Below are positions 44,088 to 56,180 of a stretch of 64,000 bases of DNA, one piece after another (position 1 is the first letter of the stretch; the number at the start of each line of letters is the position of its first letter). The stretch spans positions 31,476,587 to 31,540,586 of the forward strand of contig CM073591.1 of NCBI GenBank assembly GCA_037074705.1, given 5' to 3'. This DNA comes from Zhengitettix transpicula (Eukaryota > Arthropoda > Insecta > Orthoptera > Tetrigidae). A program made the translations under genes and the position numbers. The notes beneath the pieces are model-generated. The model had not been told where the DNA came from, did not search any database, and worked only from the letters and a program-made list of their open reading frames with translations.

Positions 44088-45736
44088 TCCATGTTTTTCT
44101 ATTAATTTATGTAGAGTAACAAAATTATTTTCTTTTAATGTTTTTGTGTTATTTCAATCTTGTTTCAAGAGCACGTTTAGTTTGCCCAATATAACATTCT
44201 ACACAAATATTTTGAACTCAATTATTTTTATATATGACATTCTGTCGATTTTCTTTTTAATTTAAAACTTTGTAGAGTGGTTGTTACCATAGAAAAATAT
44301 TTACGAAATAATCAATCCCGGTCTATTTAGTTATAAGATCCGCGAGGGATAAAATTGTAAATACTATTTTTTTTAAAACCCTTGCTATCTAATTATTTAC
44401 ACATGATCAAATAAACCCTTTTTTACGTTGGTATAATAAATTTTTCACACTAGAGACTATAGATGTCACTGTAGCGCGTGTGTGTCAAGATTCCACGAGA
44501 CGATAGCTCTGTGTTTCCAGGTTGTTCAGAGTCTGAATTACGGTCTCGAAGACCGAGGAAGATAAACTGGTTTCGACGCTGGACCTTGGAAACCGCGAAT
44601 ACGGTCGTGAGGATTCGACGCATTTCCTATGCGTCATCCCCGTTCCAGGAGGTCGCACTGGAGGTTTCAACTGAATCATCGACGAAGATGGGCCAGAGAG
44701 AACACGATTTCGTAACAAATAAATAAAAAATAAAAATTATAAAATTAAGTCGTATAAAACTACGGCAAAATCGAATTGCAAAGATTGGTAACAGTCCAAA
44801 AAATTACCCACACTGACGGTAAAAATACATCACTCTTAAAATTTGTTGATAATGATGATTTTCTGGAATTATAATGGCTGAGTGAAGAGGACGAAATGAC
44901 TATAAAAGAGGGAAGGAAACAAAGTAGAACAGTAGTTAAACACTAGCTAGAGAAAAATTAAGAAGAAGAAGAAGAAAAAAAGCACAGAAATACAAGGAAT
45001 GAGAGAAGATAGGTTTATTGAGCGACGTTTTCAACGACGGATTAAAAAAAATTCGTCCTGAAGAAAAATTAGGTAATAAAATAAATATTCACTGTAGAGA
45101 TAAAACTCTACTTTCACTCAGGATGTACTTCAGACAAATGACTACCGGAAAAATAATTATAACAACGAACTAAGAAAATAATCCGATATTATTCGAAAAA
45201 TTATATTACCCATAAATGAACAGGGATCAGTCTCACATATTCTAATTGTTCAATTTCAATTTATCGCTAATTCGTCCCCTAAATTATGCATTCATTAACA
45301 ATCCGACATTTTACTTATAATATACTGTTGAATATGAGATTAAAATATTAAGAATCTTTAGGAATTATGTATTAATGTTAAAACATTTTTTTCAAAAATT
45401 TAAAATAAAAGCAACAACTTCCTGTGCCTCAAATTTTGGAGCGTGTCCTTTATAAATAAATCCATAAAACTAACTTACAATATTTTATTTTAATATCTGT
45501 TTTTTTATAATAAAATATATACTACGAACGATTGACATATTTTATAACTCTGTAATATCTATTATTAAATTGAAAGAGCGTAAAAAATAATTCATAATTA
45601 TCCGCATTTCCATTTCATTAAAAAAATTTTTCCATGACTATTAAAATTACTCAAAGATATTTTATTACGAGATCATTGGCAACATTGGGGAATGGTGACG
45701 TCATATCATGCGATCACATAACATTTGACTTTGAAA

Positions 45737-45741
<5 letters not shown>
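44088..45741. other. Unique region with one fold-back arm
   Basis: 44470-44730 is GC-balanced, with frames on both strands and no domain. 45004-45085 (TTTATTGAGCGACG, TTTTCAACGACGG, TTCGTCCTGAAGAA) is a lone fold-back arm. The rest is AT-rich. Confidence 0.4.

Positions 45742-45797
<56 letters not shown>
45742..45797. repeat. (TA)n microsatellite, left of element H
   Basis: About 28 TA units ending exactly at TGTAATACCC of element H. The Tyr-Ile frame through it is an artefact. Confidence 0.95.
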
Positions 45798-45800
<3 letters not shown>

Positions 45801-46795
45801 AATACCCAGTTAAGAAGGACATAAATTTTGTTCTTATTTCATCAGATTTGTTTACCAACTCAGACTGGGGATTCTTGAGTGGTTTGTATATAAAGAAAGA
45901 TAATAATAAAATGATGGTTAAGTGGTTCTTAGAGAAGGGGAGGACTATAATTGGACGTTTAGCGGCTCTTACAGCTAATGGTTTTGACAGACATCGGGGC
46001 GGAACCATAAAGGCATAATAACAGAAGTTTGATGGACATCCAATTGTATTAAAAGGAAATGTTTATTTTAATTGTATTGAGTGGCTCTCGGAGCGTGAGA
46101 AAGGCAACAGCTGGTGTTTGTTTGGCGATCGTGGAAACTCAAAAACTGTAAAAACAAGGGAATATTCTGCAGAGGGGGAAGAAGATAAAACGCAGTTCGA
46201 CAGGAGACCGCAAAGGGAGTTGGACGTGAGAGTTGGAAGGAGATGGACGTGGTGTGTGGCGAGAATCTGAACGAGGAAGACATAGGAGTTGAAATGTAGA
46301 CCGCAAAGGAGGAGGACGTGGAGGCGGGGCAAAATATTCGGTCAAATTGAATGGTGGCCGTGCCTAAAAATAAAATAAACAGCTTAGTCCATGCAAGCTG
46401 TCAGGAGTCGGGATATCAAAAAAGGATCAAGTAAACGTGTCTGTGAAGCGTGTGTAAAAGTCTGTGCACAGAAGGGAATTATAGAGTAAAGAACATTCCT
46501 GAAAACCCCAAATGAAATTGTAAGTAGACATTCGGTAATAAATTCTGTAAATGGTTAAATAAGGGTGTTCCGTTTCCTTATCAACCCAGTAAAGGCCCTG
46601 GGGTACAGAGTCTGATTTTTAAAATATAACTAGATTATTAGTGTAATTTAATTGTTGAGGTAAAAGGATATAAAAAATATACAGTGATTTTCTTGAGTTG
46701 TATTCTAGATTAATAAAATTGTTTTCTTTATAAAAATTATAACTTGTTTAATTTAAATTCCTATAACAATAATTATCAATAAGTGGGGTATTACA
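45798..46795 (+). mobile_element. Element H: solo-LTR-like unit inside a TA tract
   Basis: 998 bp with perfect 10-bp inverted termini, TGTAATACCC and GGGTATTACA, placed between (TA)n tracts. Its interior is not AT-saturated: purine-rich 46100-46330, and AAAATAAACAGC near 46370. No second copy exists in the window, so orientation and LTR status are inferred from the TG...CA-type ends, size and target. The three overlapping minus frames 46063-46345 show no domain. Confidence 0.6.
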
Positions 46796-46821
46796 ATATA
46801 TATATATATATATATATATAT
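46796..46821. repeat. (TA)n microsatellite, right of element H
   Basis: About 12 TA units resuming right after GGGTATTACA. Together with 45742-45797 it represents one original tract split by an insertion. Confidence 0.9.
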
Positions 46822-47080
46822 TTATGGAATCTAGGTAGTGGATTAGCTATAAACAAATTTTTTGTAAAGCAAAACACGACTGAATTAAAATTTGTCATAT
46901 TTTGGAAAGATATCCGAGTTTTGCACCCCTTATTACTCATTAGAATTTTGATAAGTTTTGACTATTCATCTGGGATCAAAGCCTTCAAGTCAAATATGTT
47001 TGTAATTATATTATTCTTGCTTTTCTGTTCACGATAATATGTGAAAAACAAAAAAGTTTCATGTTGATTAATTAAAAAAC

Positions 47081-47470
47081 CATTCATGACCTTATACAGA
47101 CAGTTGTGATTTTTTATTTTATATTATGACGACGTTTCGATACCCTTTTTGAATCTTCTTCAGGTATTTTCCTACAGACGAGGTATTTAGAAATAATTAT
47201 AACACTGATAAGTTAAAGTACACAAAATGAAACAACAAACAACTTATCGAATTTATGTACAAAACTACCTCAACTAAACGATTAACAAGTTATTAAATTC
47301 AGACCATTTTGAAAAACTGTTCCGCCGCACACAATTCACTGAACGCTAACAAGATTGTAGCAAGACTCTGTACGATCATACCTGAATAAGACACAAAGCG
47401 GTCTCGAAACGTCGTAATAATTTAATAAAAAATTAAAAGTGGCTGTATAAGGTCATAAATTGGTTTAGTA
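47081..47470. repeat. Fold-back element with hammerhead-like cores in both arms
   Basis: The outer arms CATGACCTTATACAGACAG (47091) and CTGTATAAGGTCATAAATTG (47442) pair, followed by GACGACGTTTCGATACC and GGTCTCGAAACGTCGT. The left core (minus strand) is CTGAAGA, one base, GAT...ATC, GAAACGTC (47131-47163). The right core (plus strand) is CTGAATA, one base, GAC...GTC, GAAACGTC (47382-47413). Loop 47170-47380 is unique. Confidence 0.8.
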
Positions 47471-48704
47471 ATTCAAAACAAACGTTGAATTAAAACTTTT
47501 ATTAGTTCTTTAATTTTTTTAGGCAAAACTTTCAGTTTCAGGTGAGATAAACAGCAATTTTATGTAAAATTCCTCAGGAATATAATGGCAGATATTTGAC
47601 TAATATACGGATAATTATTATGTATATTTTCATTGCATTTCATTTTCAACAGGATATATCAATTTAAAGGTACGGAATTGCAAGTTTGTTCGACAAATTA
47701 GAAAAATTTGTTATTTTAATGACTTCATATTCCATAATTACATTCTGTTTTCATGTTTTCTGCCACCTTTTTAGTAGTCTTCATGACAGATTATTTCTTG
47801 GAATGTTGTACCTGTCAGAACGTGCCAAGATAAATGTCCGACTGCGTTCCACCTACATTATTCCATCATCCAGTCCTGGTTTCCCCCCCCCCCCCCCCTC
47901 CGCGATGTTATTTACGGAGAATCTACGAAATCAAAATTTTATTTGACGAAAAGTATTCTTCTGGTTTAATAGAATGCTGTTATCAAATAAAAATCGGAGC
48001 GTAAGAAAATTTACGTCAATGATTCTTTGTTTAATTGTTTGTTGAGAGCACAGTCCAGAAGTGACAGCAGATATTTGTTGAGACCTCTTAATCAATGATG
48101 GAAAGTGCAAGGTACAAGTTTACTGTTATATTTCTGCAAATAAGAGTAATGAGTTTTGGTTGTCCTGCAGCAAAATAAAAATAAGTCAAGCCCGGAACCT
48201 GAAATATGTCTCAAATGACGCAGGTGCTGTTCCCTTATAAGACAAGCTGCTCCTCCTTATGCAACGTGACAAGGTTTTCAGGTAAAGACTCAAGGTAACA
48301 AGGAACTTTCGGTATACGTAAGTCCAAGTCTCTTTCCCTTAGCAGTTAAACGTGAAAATTAAAATCACCAAACCATTTATGATATCAGAGTCCCTGGAAC
48401 GTGCATTGAAATACGTAATTAATTCATTGACAAAGTTGGTAAATTCTGTATACTTAATTCTTGTCCAAAAAGTAACGAGCATGATTTATACATTAATTTT
48501 CGATTCATGCGATAATTCAAGTAATTTTACAATTCAAAAATATAAAGATTGAAAAGTATAACAGTACTCATAATCATAGTAAGAAACTCTATGAAATACA
48601 GATTTATCACAATGACATCGAAACAAGCTTTCAATTAAACTCGCTGGTATTTTAACATCTTTGTTGACATAAACTACAGAAATAAAATTGATTTTAAAAT
48701 CTCG
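47471..48704. other. Unique region with a poly-C run
   Basis: C16 tract at about 47883-47898. 48000-48350 is less AT-rich with no open gene. No repeat family is recognised. Confidence 0.4.
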
Positions 48705-48818
48705 AATAATTCTCTCTCTGTCTCTCTCTCTCTCTCTGTCTCTCTCTGTCTCTCTCTCTCTCTGTCTCTCTCTCTGTCTCTCTCTGTCTGTCTCTCTCTC
48801 TGTGTCTATCTCTCTCTG

Positions 48819-48849
<31 letters not shown>

Positions 48850-49016
48850 GTCTCTCTCTGTCTCTCTCTCTGTCTCTCTCTGTCTCTCTCTGTCTCTCTC
48901 TCTGTCTCTCTCTCTGTCTCTCTCTGTCTCTCTCTGTCTCTCTCTCTGTCTCTCTCTGTCTTTCTCTCCCTCTGTCTGTCTCTCTCTCTGTCTCTCTCTC
49001 TCTCTGTCTCTCTCTC

Positions 49017-49049
<33 letters not shown>

Positions 49050-49076
49050 CTCTCTCTCTGTGTCTATCTCTCTCTG

Positions 49077-49107
<31 letters not shown>

Positions 49108-49196
49108 GTCCCTCTCTCTGTCTCTCTCTGTCTCTCTCTGTCTCTCTCTGTCTCTCTCTGTCTGTCTCTCTCTGTCTGTCTCTCTCTGTCTGTCTG

Positions 49197-49229
<33 letters not shown>

Positions 49230-49392
49230 TCTCTGTCTGTCTCTCCCTCTGTCTGTCTGTCTCTCTGTCTCTCTCTCTCTGTCTGTCTGTCTGTCTCTCT
49301 CTGTCTGTCTCTCTCTGTCTCTCTCTGTCTCTCTCTGTCTCTTTCTCTGTCTCTCTCTCTCTATCTCTCTATCTCTCTCTCTCTCTCTGCGT
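48705..49392. repeat. (TCTCTCTG)-type low-complexity array
   Basis: About 690 bp of TC/TG dinucleotides. It is open in several frames: LSLSVSLS on plus and RERETERDRE on minus (48534-49490). These are artefacts, not proteins. A distinctive segment, TGTGTCTATCTCTCTCTG, occurs at about 48801 and again about 48801+259, showing segmental duplication inside the array. Confidence 0.95.
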
Positions 49393-49867
49393 AAAACATG
49401 CTTGTAAATCAAATATCCTTTCGGAATGGGAGAGGAATACCGAGGGGCGTTACAGAAAATTAACGCAAAGACATCCCAGTTTGAGGTCAAATCCCTTGTT
49501 ATGGTTGTCGCTGAGTTTAATTACAACAACGCTGGGCACCCAACCAGTAATATATAAATGTGTAGTGTATTTTTTCGTATCCCATTGTTTTGTAACACTA
49601 AATTAATATTAGTAATTAAAATTAATATACAAAGTTTCGGAAATTACGAGCGTCAGTCGGCAGATAAAAAAAAGGACAAAGTTGAAAATCTCGAAAAATG
49701 TTTGACCGTACTGAGAAAACTGGTTCAACGACAGAGTAAATTCACTTAGGATAAAGACAAAGGATGTTGTCTATTTGTTTACTTAATTGAAATCATTTTA
49801 GATGTGGGAAAAACACTACAAAAAAATAATTTGGAATTAAATAAATGTCGAATAAGTATGATAATTG
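49393..49867. other. Short unique stretch with Helitron 3' relic
   Basis: 49485-49553 (TTATGGTTGTCGCTGAG, TTTAATTACAACAACGC, TGGGCACCCAACCAGT) is a worn Helitron 3' end in plus orientation. The 63-codon frame after it has no known domain. Confidence 0.45.
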
Positions 49868-49960
49868 TGACAAGGATCCCAGAAACGTTGTGTGGTATTT
49901 ATATTATCATTTTTTGTCTGAATTGGCTTTCTTTCATATTTAATATTTTCAATCAGACTT
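49868..49960. repeat. Family C fold-back, right arm only
   Basis: GACAAGGATCCCAGAAACG, TTGTGTGGTATTTATATTAT, TCTGAATTGGC and CTTTCATATTTAATATT match the right arm at 38990-39077. No left arm lies nearby. Confidence 0.7.
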
Positions 49961-50279
49961 AATTTTTTTCATTTTAAATTAATTGTCAGTAAATTTTTAA
50001 AATATTTTATAAACTGGTTTAAAATAGAATATCATTATATATCATTAAACATTGTTTTATTTCTTTTGAAATAATATTATTTCTTTTTACAGGCCCATGG
50101 ACTTCTCCGGGATTTTTTTTGTCTAAATTTGTTCTGTCCTCACTTCCATTTTAAAATCCACTATTTTCTTATTTCCTTCAAATCATCGATGAGCTGAGTC
50201 CTTCTACAAGATCATATTTATTCGTCCTTCAATAATGCAATGTAGTACGTAGTTCCATCTGAGAACGGGACAGATTTAT

Positions 50280-50417
50280 TTTAGACAAGGCACAATCCAC
50301 GTGGTGGCATCTCCCATTTAGTAGCATAGTAGTGGATTTGAAATGGGGAATGCGGATTGGATTGTAAAGGATTCAAGGGCTATAGTTTAAGGATCCTAGT
50401 ATTCGCCCAAAAGTGAT
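50280..50417 (-). mobile_element. Family A retroposon, degenerate 3' fragment
   Basis: CACAATCCACGTGGTGGC, TTTAGTAGCATAG...GGATTTGAAATGGGG, and CTATAGTTTAAGGATCC, then ATTCGCCCAAAAGTGATT. It is the most diverged copy, with internal deletions. Confidence 0.7.
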
Positions 50418-53400
50418 TAATCTTTTTCGTGTTTCGAATAGTTCACTTATTAACTGTGCGAGTAAAATTTTGTGAGCAGAAAACGAGGAAAATTATTGTA
50501 GGAACATTTGTGGTTTTTTTTTACACGACTCACGGAAATACCTCTTATAATTGCATGGTGTTTGCTAAAACTTTCCTTGAAGCAGCTTTCCTTTATCTGA
50601 CAAGGATTCTATCCTTTTTTTATGTAACACTGATGCTCGGCTTTGAACGTATTTCCATGTAGCACTTAAGAGAGCCATCAGAATGGACAGTTTTATTAGA
50701 AGTTAAACCTTGATAAACGTTTTAATAGGGAATCTATTTCAGGGAAGAGTGACATTAGTCAGACGCGGAAGAACCCACGATACACTGATCTTCAACAACT
50801 TAATAAAGGAACTGTCCTACTAATGGGGCAGAAGGCGTGTTTGGAAACTTTACGACTGTGCATTCGGCAATGTGAATCAGATCAACAAATAAAGAATCGT
50901 TAGTTTCCGAGCTTTAGAAACCTAACGACTGATAAATATTTCAGAATACATCTGATTATAATTCAGGATTTCTTCCTCTACGCTGTTTCAGTTACCCATA
51001 CACTTTTTTACCAAATGGTGACGTTGCGGACCTCAGCGTACTTGTGGAAAAAAAATCAATTATAATATATAACCCCCACTTGTGTAGTAAAAGAGACGCT
51101 CTTCCAACGATAAAAATAATTATAAATACGACTATCACGCCTATCGATACTCAGCTGTTGTCTTCTTTTAGAATTGTGAATATCTCAGATTTATCACTCT
51201 TAAAAATATAAATTTATAAAGAAAAAATTATTATTGAATACAATTTGCATAACTGGAATATTTCTCCAGGCGAGCCTACAATCAAAACTGGGATATAAAA
51301 CACAAATAGTGTTTCTAATTCATATAAAATATTTTTAATTCTTCGCTATTGTTGATTTGTTAGGGTTAAATACCTTGTAATAATCGTCAGTTAACAAATT
51401 CATTGTTAATAAAAGCCTACACAAAATTATAGTTGGGTTCCTCTCGGGTGGTTATCATTAAACTCAGCGACATCCATAACCCCGGTTTTGACTTAAATCT
51501 CGGCTGTTTTCGCGTTATTTACCTACCGTCTATTTTATTTATTAGATCAAACACGTGGTTTGATAATAGAAAGCTTATCATGTGACTAATTACCCGAAAC
51601 TAATTTTACCAATTGTATTAAAATAGTAAGAGAAATACACATATTTGGGGATAAATATATTTATCTATTTTTATATGGTAAGGATATAACAGTTGTGCTT
51701 AATAAAATCAATGAAAAGATGACCAGAATTAGAGAATGCTTTTGTAACTACTTTAAGTGTTAACATAGAAGAAACAGAATGTATCATGATGGGAAAATCT
51801 ACAATTAGGAATGAAGTAGAAATGGGGAAAAATGAGACGCATGAAATATGCTTTGTAATGGGTTAAAAAAGATAGATTTTATAGATCATTTTGAATAAAA
51901 AAACAATAAAATAGCTCAAAAAAAGCAAATTTAAAATTTAGATTAAGTAAAACTATTTCAAAACCAGAAAAATAATTATAACTCAAATTAATGACAGTAC
52001 AACTTTTAAGATATAGTTTCACACTTCTAACAATAGTCAACAAAAAAGAATAAGCACATATATAAAGAATTTTGTATACAGAAATGGAGTAGAATTAAAT
52101 AAAAATAGGGGTGGAAATTTGTAGAATATATCAGAACAATTAAGGTATTTATTAGCAGAAAATAAAATAAAAAATGATATATGTAGACTAGAAAAATGAT
52201 TAGTACTGGAATATGTGATGTGTTTAGTGATGGAAAATTTTAAATGCAATATTCAGCATGACAAGTTAATAAATTCTATATGGAACAAGTATTTAGTAAA
52301 GGATCAAAATCTATATGTATGTAATATGAATTTTCTAAAGAAATTAATCAATTATTGTAAGAAGGAAAATATATGGCGAGAAAGAAATAAAATAATATAA
52401 GATACATATATATAAATGATATTGTAATCTTACATATATTTTTTCTGTTAAATAATATGTAAAATAAGTTGTTTAAAAAACATTTAAGTGTAACAAAAAT
52501 TATCCAAAGGCTATTTAAATTTTTTTCGGCCATTGAGCTGTTGAAATTTCTACATTTGAATCCCACTCGTACTAAATGAGTCAATAACCAACACTCGTAT
52601 AAACACAAGCAGTCGTTGATGCTATCCACCTGTTTAAAACTTGTATAATTGACAGCAATCACGCAGAGTGGCCCTGGTATTCATCCTATTAGTCGTGTCG
52701 CTCCTTTACTGAGTTGTCGAAGATCAGTGGATCGTACGTTTCACGCCTCTGTATAATGTCAGTCTTTTCCCGAAATAGATCCACCGCTGTACCTGTAGAA
52801 TTTTATCAGGGTTTAATAAATCTGTCCATTGCGATGGCTCCCTCTTAAGTGCTACATGGAAATACATTCACAGATTGAACATCATTGTTAGATAATGTAA
52901 TTCTCTAAAGATGCAGGATTCTATCTGAATATATTTACATTAACTGTGATAGGCAAATATTTTTGGTATATAAATATTTACATATTATTTTTCGACGCAA
53001 CATTACACAATAGAAAAATTAAAATAATGGCATACAATTATCCAATAACGTTACTTTCATTACGGCGTTTACTACTTTGTTATTATGTTTAAGAAAATTA
53101 AAAATCCAACAGTTTCAAAAATATTCTTAATTTCTCCATCCATTTATTGATTGAGGAAAGTCAAAGAAATTATGTGAAGAATTACGCACATATTAAAAAT
53201 GGGACGAGCAGAAAATCCAGACACACACAGGGCCGAAGCATGTTTCCCGACAGACAGGATAATTTCCCGATGGGTCATTTTCCCGAAAGGTGCGATTTTA
53301 CGAAATAAAGTACAATATTAATATTCTACAACACTTAATATGTTAGTTATATTATTATATATGATTATTATTCTAAATTAAGTTACTCATTAAAGCCTGG

Positions 53401-53420
53401 AACAATGTCAACCAAACATG
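50418..53420. other. AT-rich unique region with one Helitron scrap
   Basis: 51455-51515 (ATTAAACTCAGCGACATCC, ATAACCCC, CTCGGCTGTTTTCGCGTT) is a short relic shared with the Helitron at 58281. 51600-52650 is extremely AT-rich, with chance frames only (52037-52249 minus, 52215-52400, 52348-52662 minus). Nothing else is seen. Confidence 0.4.
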
Positions 53421-53424
53421 GCGC

Positions 53425-54360
53425 AGATATCATTTAAGATCCCGGAACAAACCCCGCGGATTTAAGATATCTCTAGCATCCCTATGGGAGGATTGTGGAA
53501 GGGGGTGATAAAAAAAATACTGCGATAGCGAACGAGATTGGTGTTGAATCCGGTGTTATGGTAGTTTCTGAGTTTAGTTATGGCATATCAGCAGGGCTAC
53601 GTTAAAGTTCAACCTCTACAGATGGGGAGGGGGTTGGTGGAATAAGGTATAATAATAATTTGCAATCGCCAGAGATTGGAGCAGAATCCGATGTTATGGT
53701 AACCGCTGAGTTTAGTAACGAATCTCGGTCTACATCAAATTATTATTATCACTTCCTGTCATCCCTGATCCTAGGTGATCAATTTTAACTTAATCCTTTT
53801 TGGAATACCATAGCTAAACCCAGTGACTTCCATAACACCGGATTCGACATAAATCTTGAGAGAAACCGGCAAAAAAAAAACCTTCAAGCCAAACTCATCC
53901 ACTTATCATAATGATAACGAGGTAAAGTCCCACAAACACTCAGGAAAGGAAATAAAATAAATACTAACTTAAAAAAATTCTATAATAATTACCCCCCACC
54001 CCCCAAAAAACTACAACATTTATAATATATATCTTAAAGCCGCGGCGTTTGTTCCGGGATCTTAAATGATGAGTGCACAAAGTTTGGTTAAAATTATTCT
54101 CAGCTTTAATTAAACCCCCTTTCACCCCATCCCTATAGCTGACCTTATGCCGTTATGGCATGAAATTTTTCACTGCAAACATCGTGAGTGACATTATGAT
54201 TCCGTACGACCTCGTGGACTATTCATTAGTCACCAGCGAAGGTCGTTAACGCATATTTTGAAAATTCCACCCCCCCCCCTCCAACCATACAGGTGCTAGA
54301 ATTATCTTAAATCCACGGGGGTTTGTTCTTGGATCTTCATTGATACGCGTAACAAGTTTT
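53425..54360. repeat. Mosaic of inverted and direct Helitron-related repeats
   Basis: ATCATTTAAGATCCCGGAAC (about 53430) is inverted at about 54053, and an inner pair (GAATCCGGTGTTATGG near 53550; CCATAACACCGGATTC near 53830) is inverted as well. Direct repeats of the inner word occur near 53678 (GAATCCGATGTTATGG), and of the outer word near 54303. Short C-runs lie near 53993 and 54270. This is probably rearranged Helitron material. Confidence 0.6.
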
Positions 54361-55296
54361 GTTGAAATTATTACAAGTATTTAAAATTTATAATTATAAA
54401 AATGTATAATAAGATAACTACCACATCAAGCGTTCTAAAATATTAATATGTAAAAATGCACCTTTTCTGGAAAATGACCTTCGGGAAAACGTCAATCGGG
54501 CAAACGACCGGATCCCATTAAAAATTAACAATCTTCTCTGAATCAATATTTTCGCCAGGTTAATCTTCCAAGAGTAGACCTCGCTAATTAAACGAACTAA
54601 CAAATCGGTTTATTAACGAAGTCTGAAAACCTTTAATTAACTGATGATGGCCGTGTTACGTTTCGCATTTTTTCCGTAGTATTTATGACACCAATAGCAA
54701 CGCTGCGTTATACGGGAGCCGTAATGTAGGAATTTTAAGTGAACTGCTCTGAAATGTTGAAAGAGCTCTCGCAAACTTGAGAGAATCCATGGCTTCCGTT
54801 GCCCACATATTTCCATAACAATAATAGCGCGACGTGGCGTGGCTCGAGAGTTGGAGGTCACGACGCACTCACACGAGTCCGCGCCAATATTGGAAACATA
54901 TTGTTATTTGCAAGTCAGGTAGTAAATGCAGCTTATTTTGAACCTTTGATATTACCAGCACGAGCTACTTCATCTTACGCCCTCCGGCGTCGCCGCAGGC
55001 ATTTGAGCTCCCTTCGTGACGATCCTTCAGACAAGGTTCATTAGTTCCAATATAAACTCCCCTTCAGGGTGGAAACGTCGAAAATAATTCCAGAAACGGA
55101 AATAATTCCCAGTAGTGCTTCGTACATGGATGATAACAAGTCGGGTGGAACCGGGATGCTTTGTTTACTCATTTTTTGTTGGTTTTCCATACTCTTGATT
55201 ATAATGGCACATTAGTCGATTACAGTCTGAAGATGAAGAACTTTCAACGAGGAAAATAATCTATTGGACGAAAAGATTTTCAGATTTTATTTTGTA
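54361..55296. other. Unique region, no gene recognised
   Basis: 54790-55030 is GC-balanced with frames on both strands (54637-54861 minus, 54799-55044 plus) and no known domain. The rest is AT-rich. Confidence 0.35.
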
Positions 55297-55894
55297 CTAG
55301 CTGGGTGCCCGGCGTTGCTCGTGTACTTATTTATATAAACTCGAAAAAGTATTTAATTGAATACTTAAATATATTCCTTGAGTACTTCAGGATATAATTG
55401 TCACTCAGTCTTCATACATTACGAAATATTACATTGATGAAATTGTTAGCTAGACTCACAACTAATACAGCGCAAAAATTAACTTACATTTTCCCCAAGG
55501 ATGGTAAAGTAATTCGTATTCTTCTTTATTATCATTCGATGGAGTATTGCTGTATAAAATTATATTTTTTATTTAAAGAAAATATTTCTGCTTTATTTCA
55601 TTCCTGATAAAGGAGAATTTCCTTTGTTCGTTGCGTAGTAACGTCTTTCTCTCGCGTGACGTCATTGTCTCTTGGCGCGCAGTAATTTAACATTTAATGA
55701 TAATGGTGTTTAATTATAATTCTTTCCACCTTTATGCTATGGGTTTGTCACCCCCACAGTACCGGTTCTCGATTTTGGCAGAATACGTATACCAATTTTT
55801 GTTGCATTCTGTCCACGCGATAAAATTTGTATAAAGAACAACGTAAATACATACATACATACAAATATACATCCTTTTTTATTATATACATAGA
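55297..55894 (-). mobile_element. Non-autonomous Helitron, complete
   Basis: The left end CTAGCTGGGTGCCCGGCG follows an A (plus-strand view). The right end read on minus is TCTATGTATATAATAAAAAAGG. It is 598 bp, colinear with 5099-5851 but with a single internal block. Termini and A/T target are as expected for Helitrons. Confidence 0.87.
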
Positions 55895-56180
55895 TTAGCG
55901 CTTATTGTTGTGAAGTTTGGGTAAACCAAACGACGTAACCAAATTATATTGGGAGTTTCAGACCAGAAAATTGCTCTAGAAGTGTTCATACATTTAAATG
56001 TAAATGAAGCTTCTACTGATTAATTTTACTTGTCATCTTATGATTGCAATAAAAGAACACTGTTATTTATTTTAAAAAAAATCCTATCAATGATTTGCAA
56101 TAAAATAATATATTCTCCCTTGAAGGTCTAAATCTCAATAACACGGCATTATTTAATTTCGTAGATATGAAGTTAGTTGA

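Noticed and set aside
45706..46008. 100-residue minus-strand frame with Tyr-Ile repeats
   Set aside because: It runs through a TA microsatellite and across an element boundary.
48705..49392. CRISPR-like array
   Set aside because: It is a simple-sequence tract with no repeat-spacer structure, and the context is eukaryotic.
48534..49490. 318-residue minus-strand frame of Arg/Glu/Asp/Thr repeats (and the 239-residue Leu/Ser frame on plus)
   Set aside because: Both are readings of one TC/TG microsatellite. There are no codon-use, start or domain signals, and the opposite strand is equally open.
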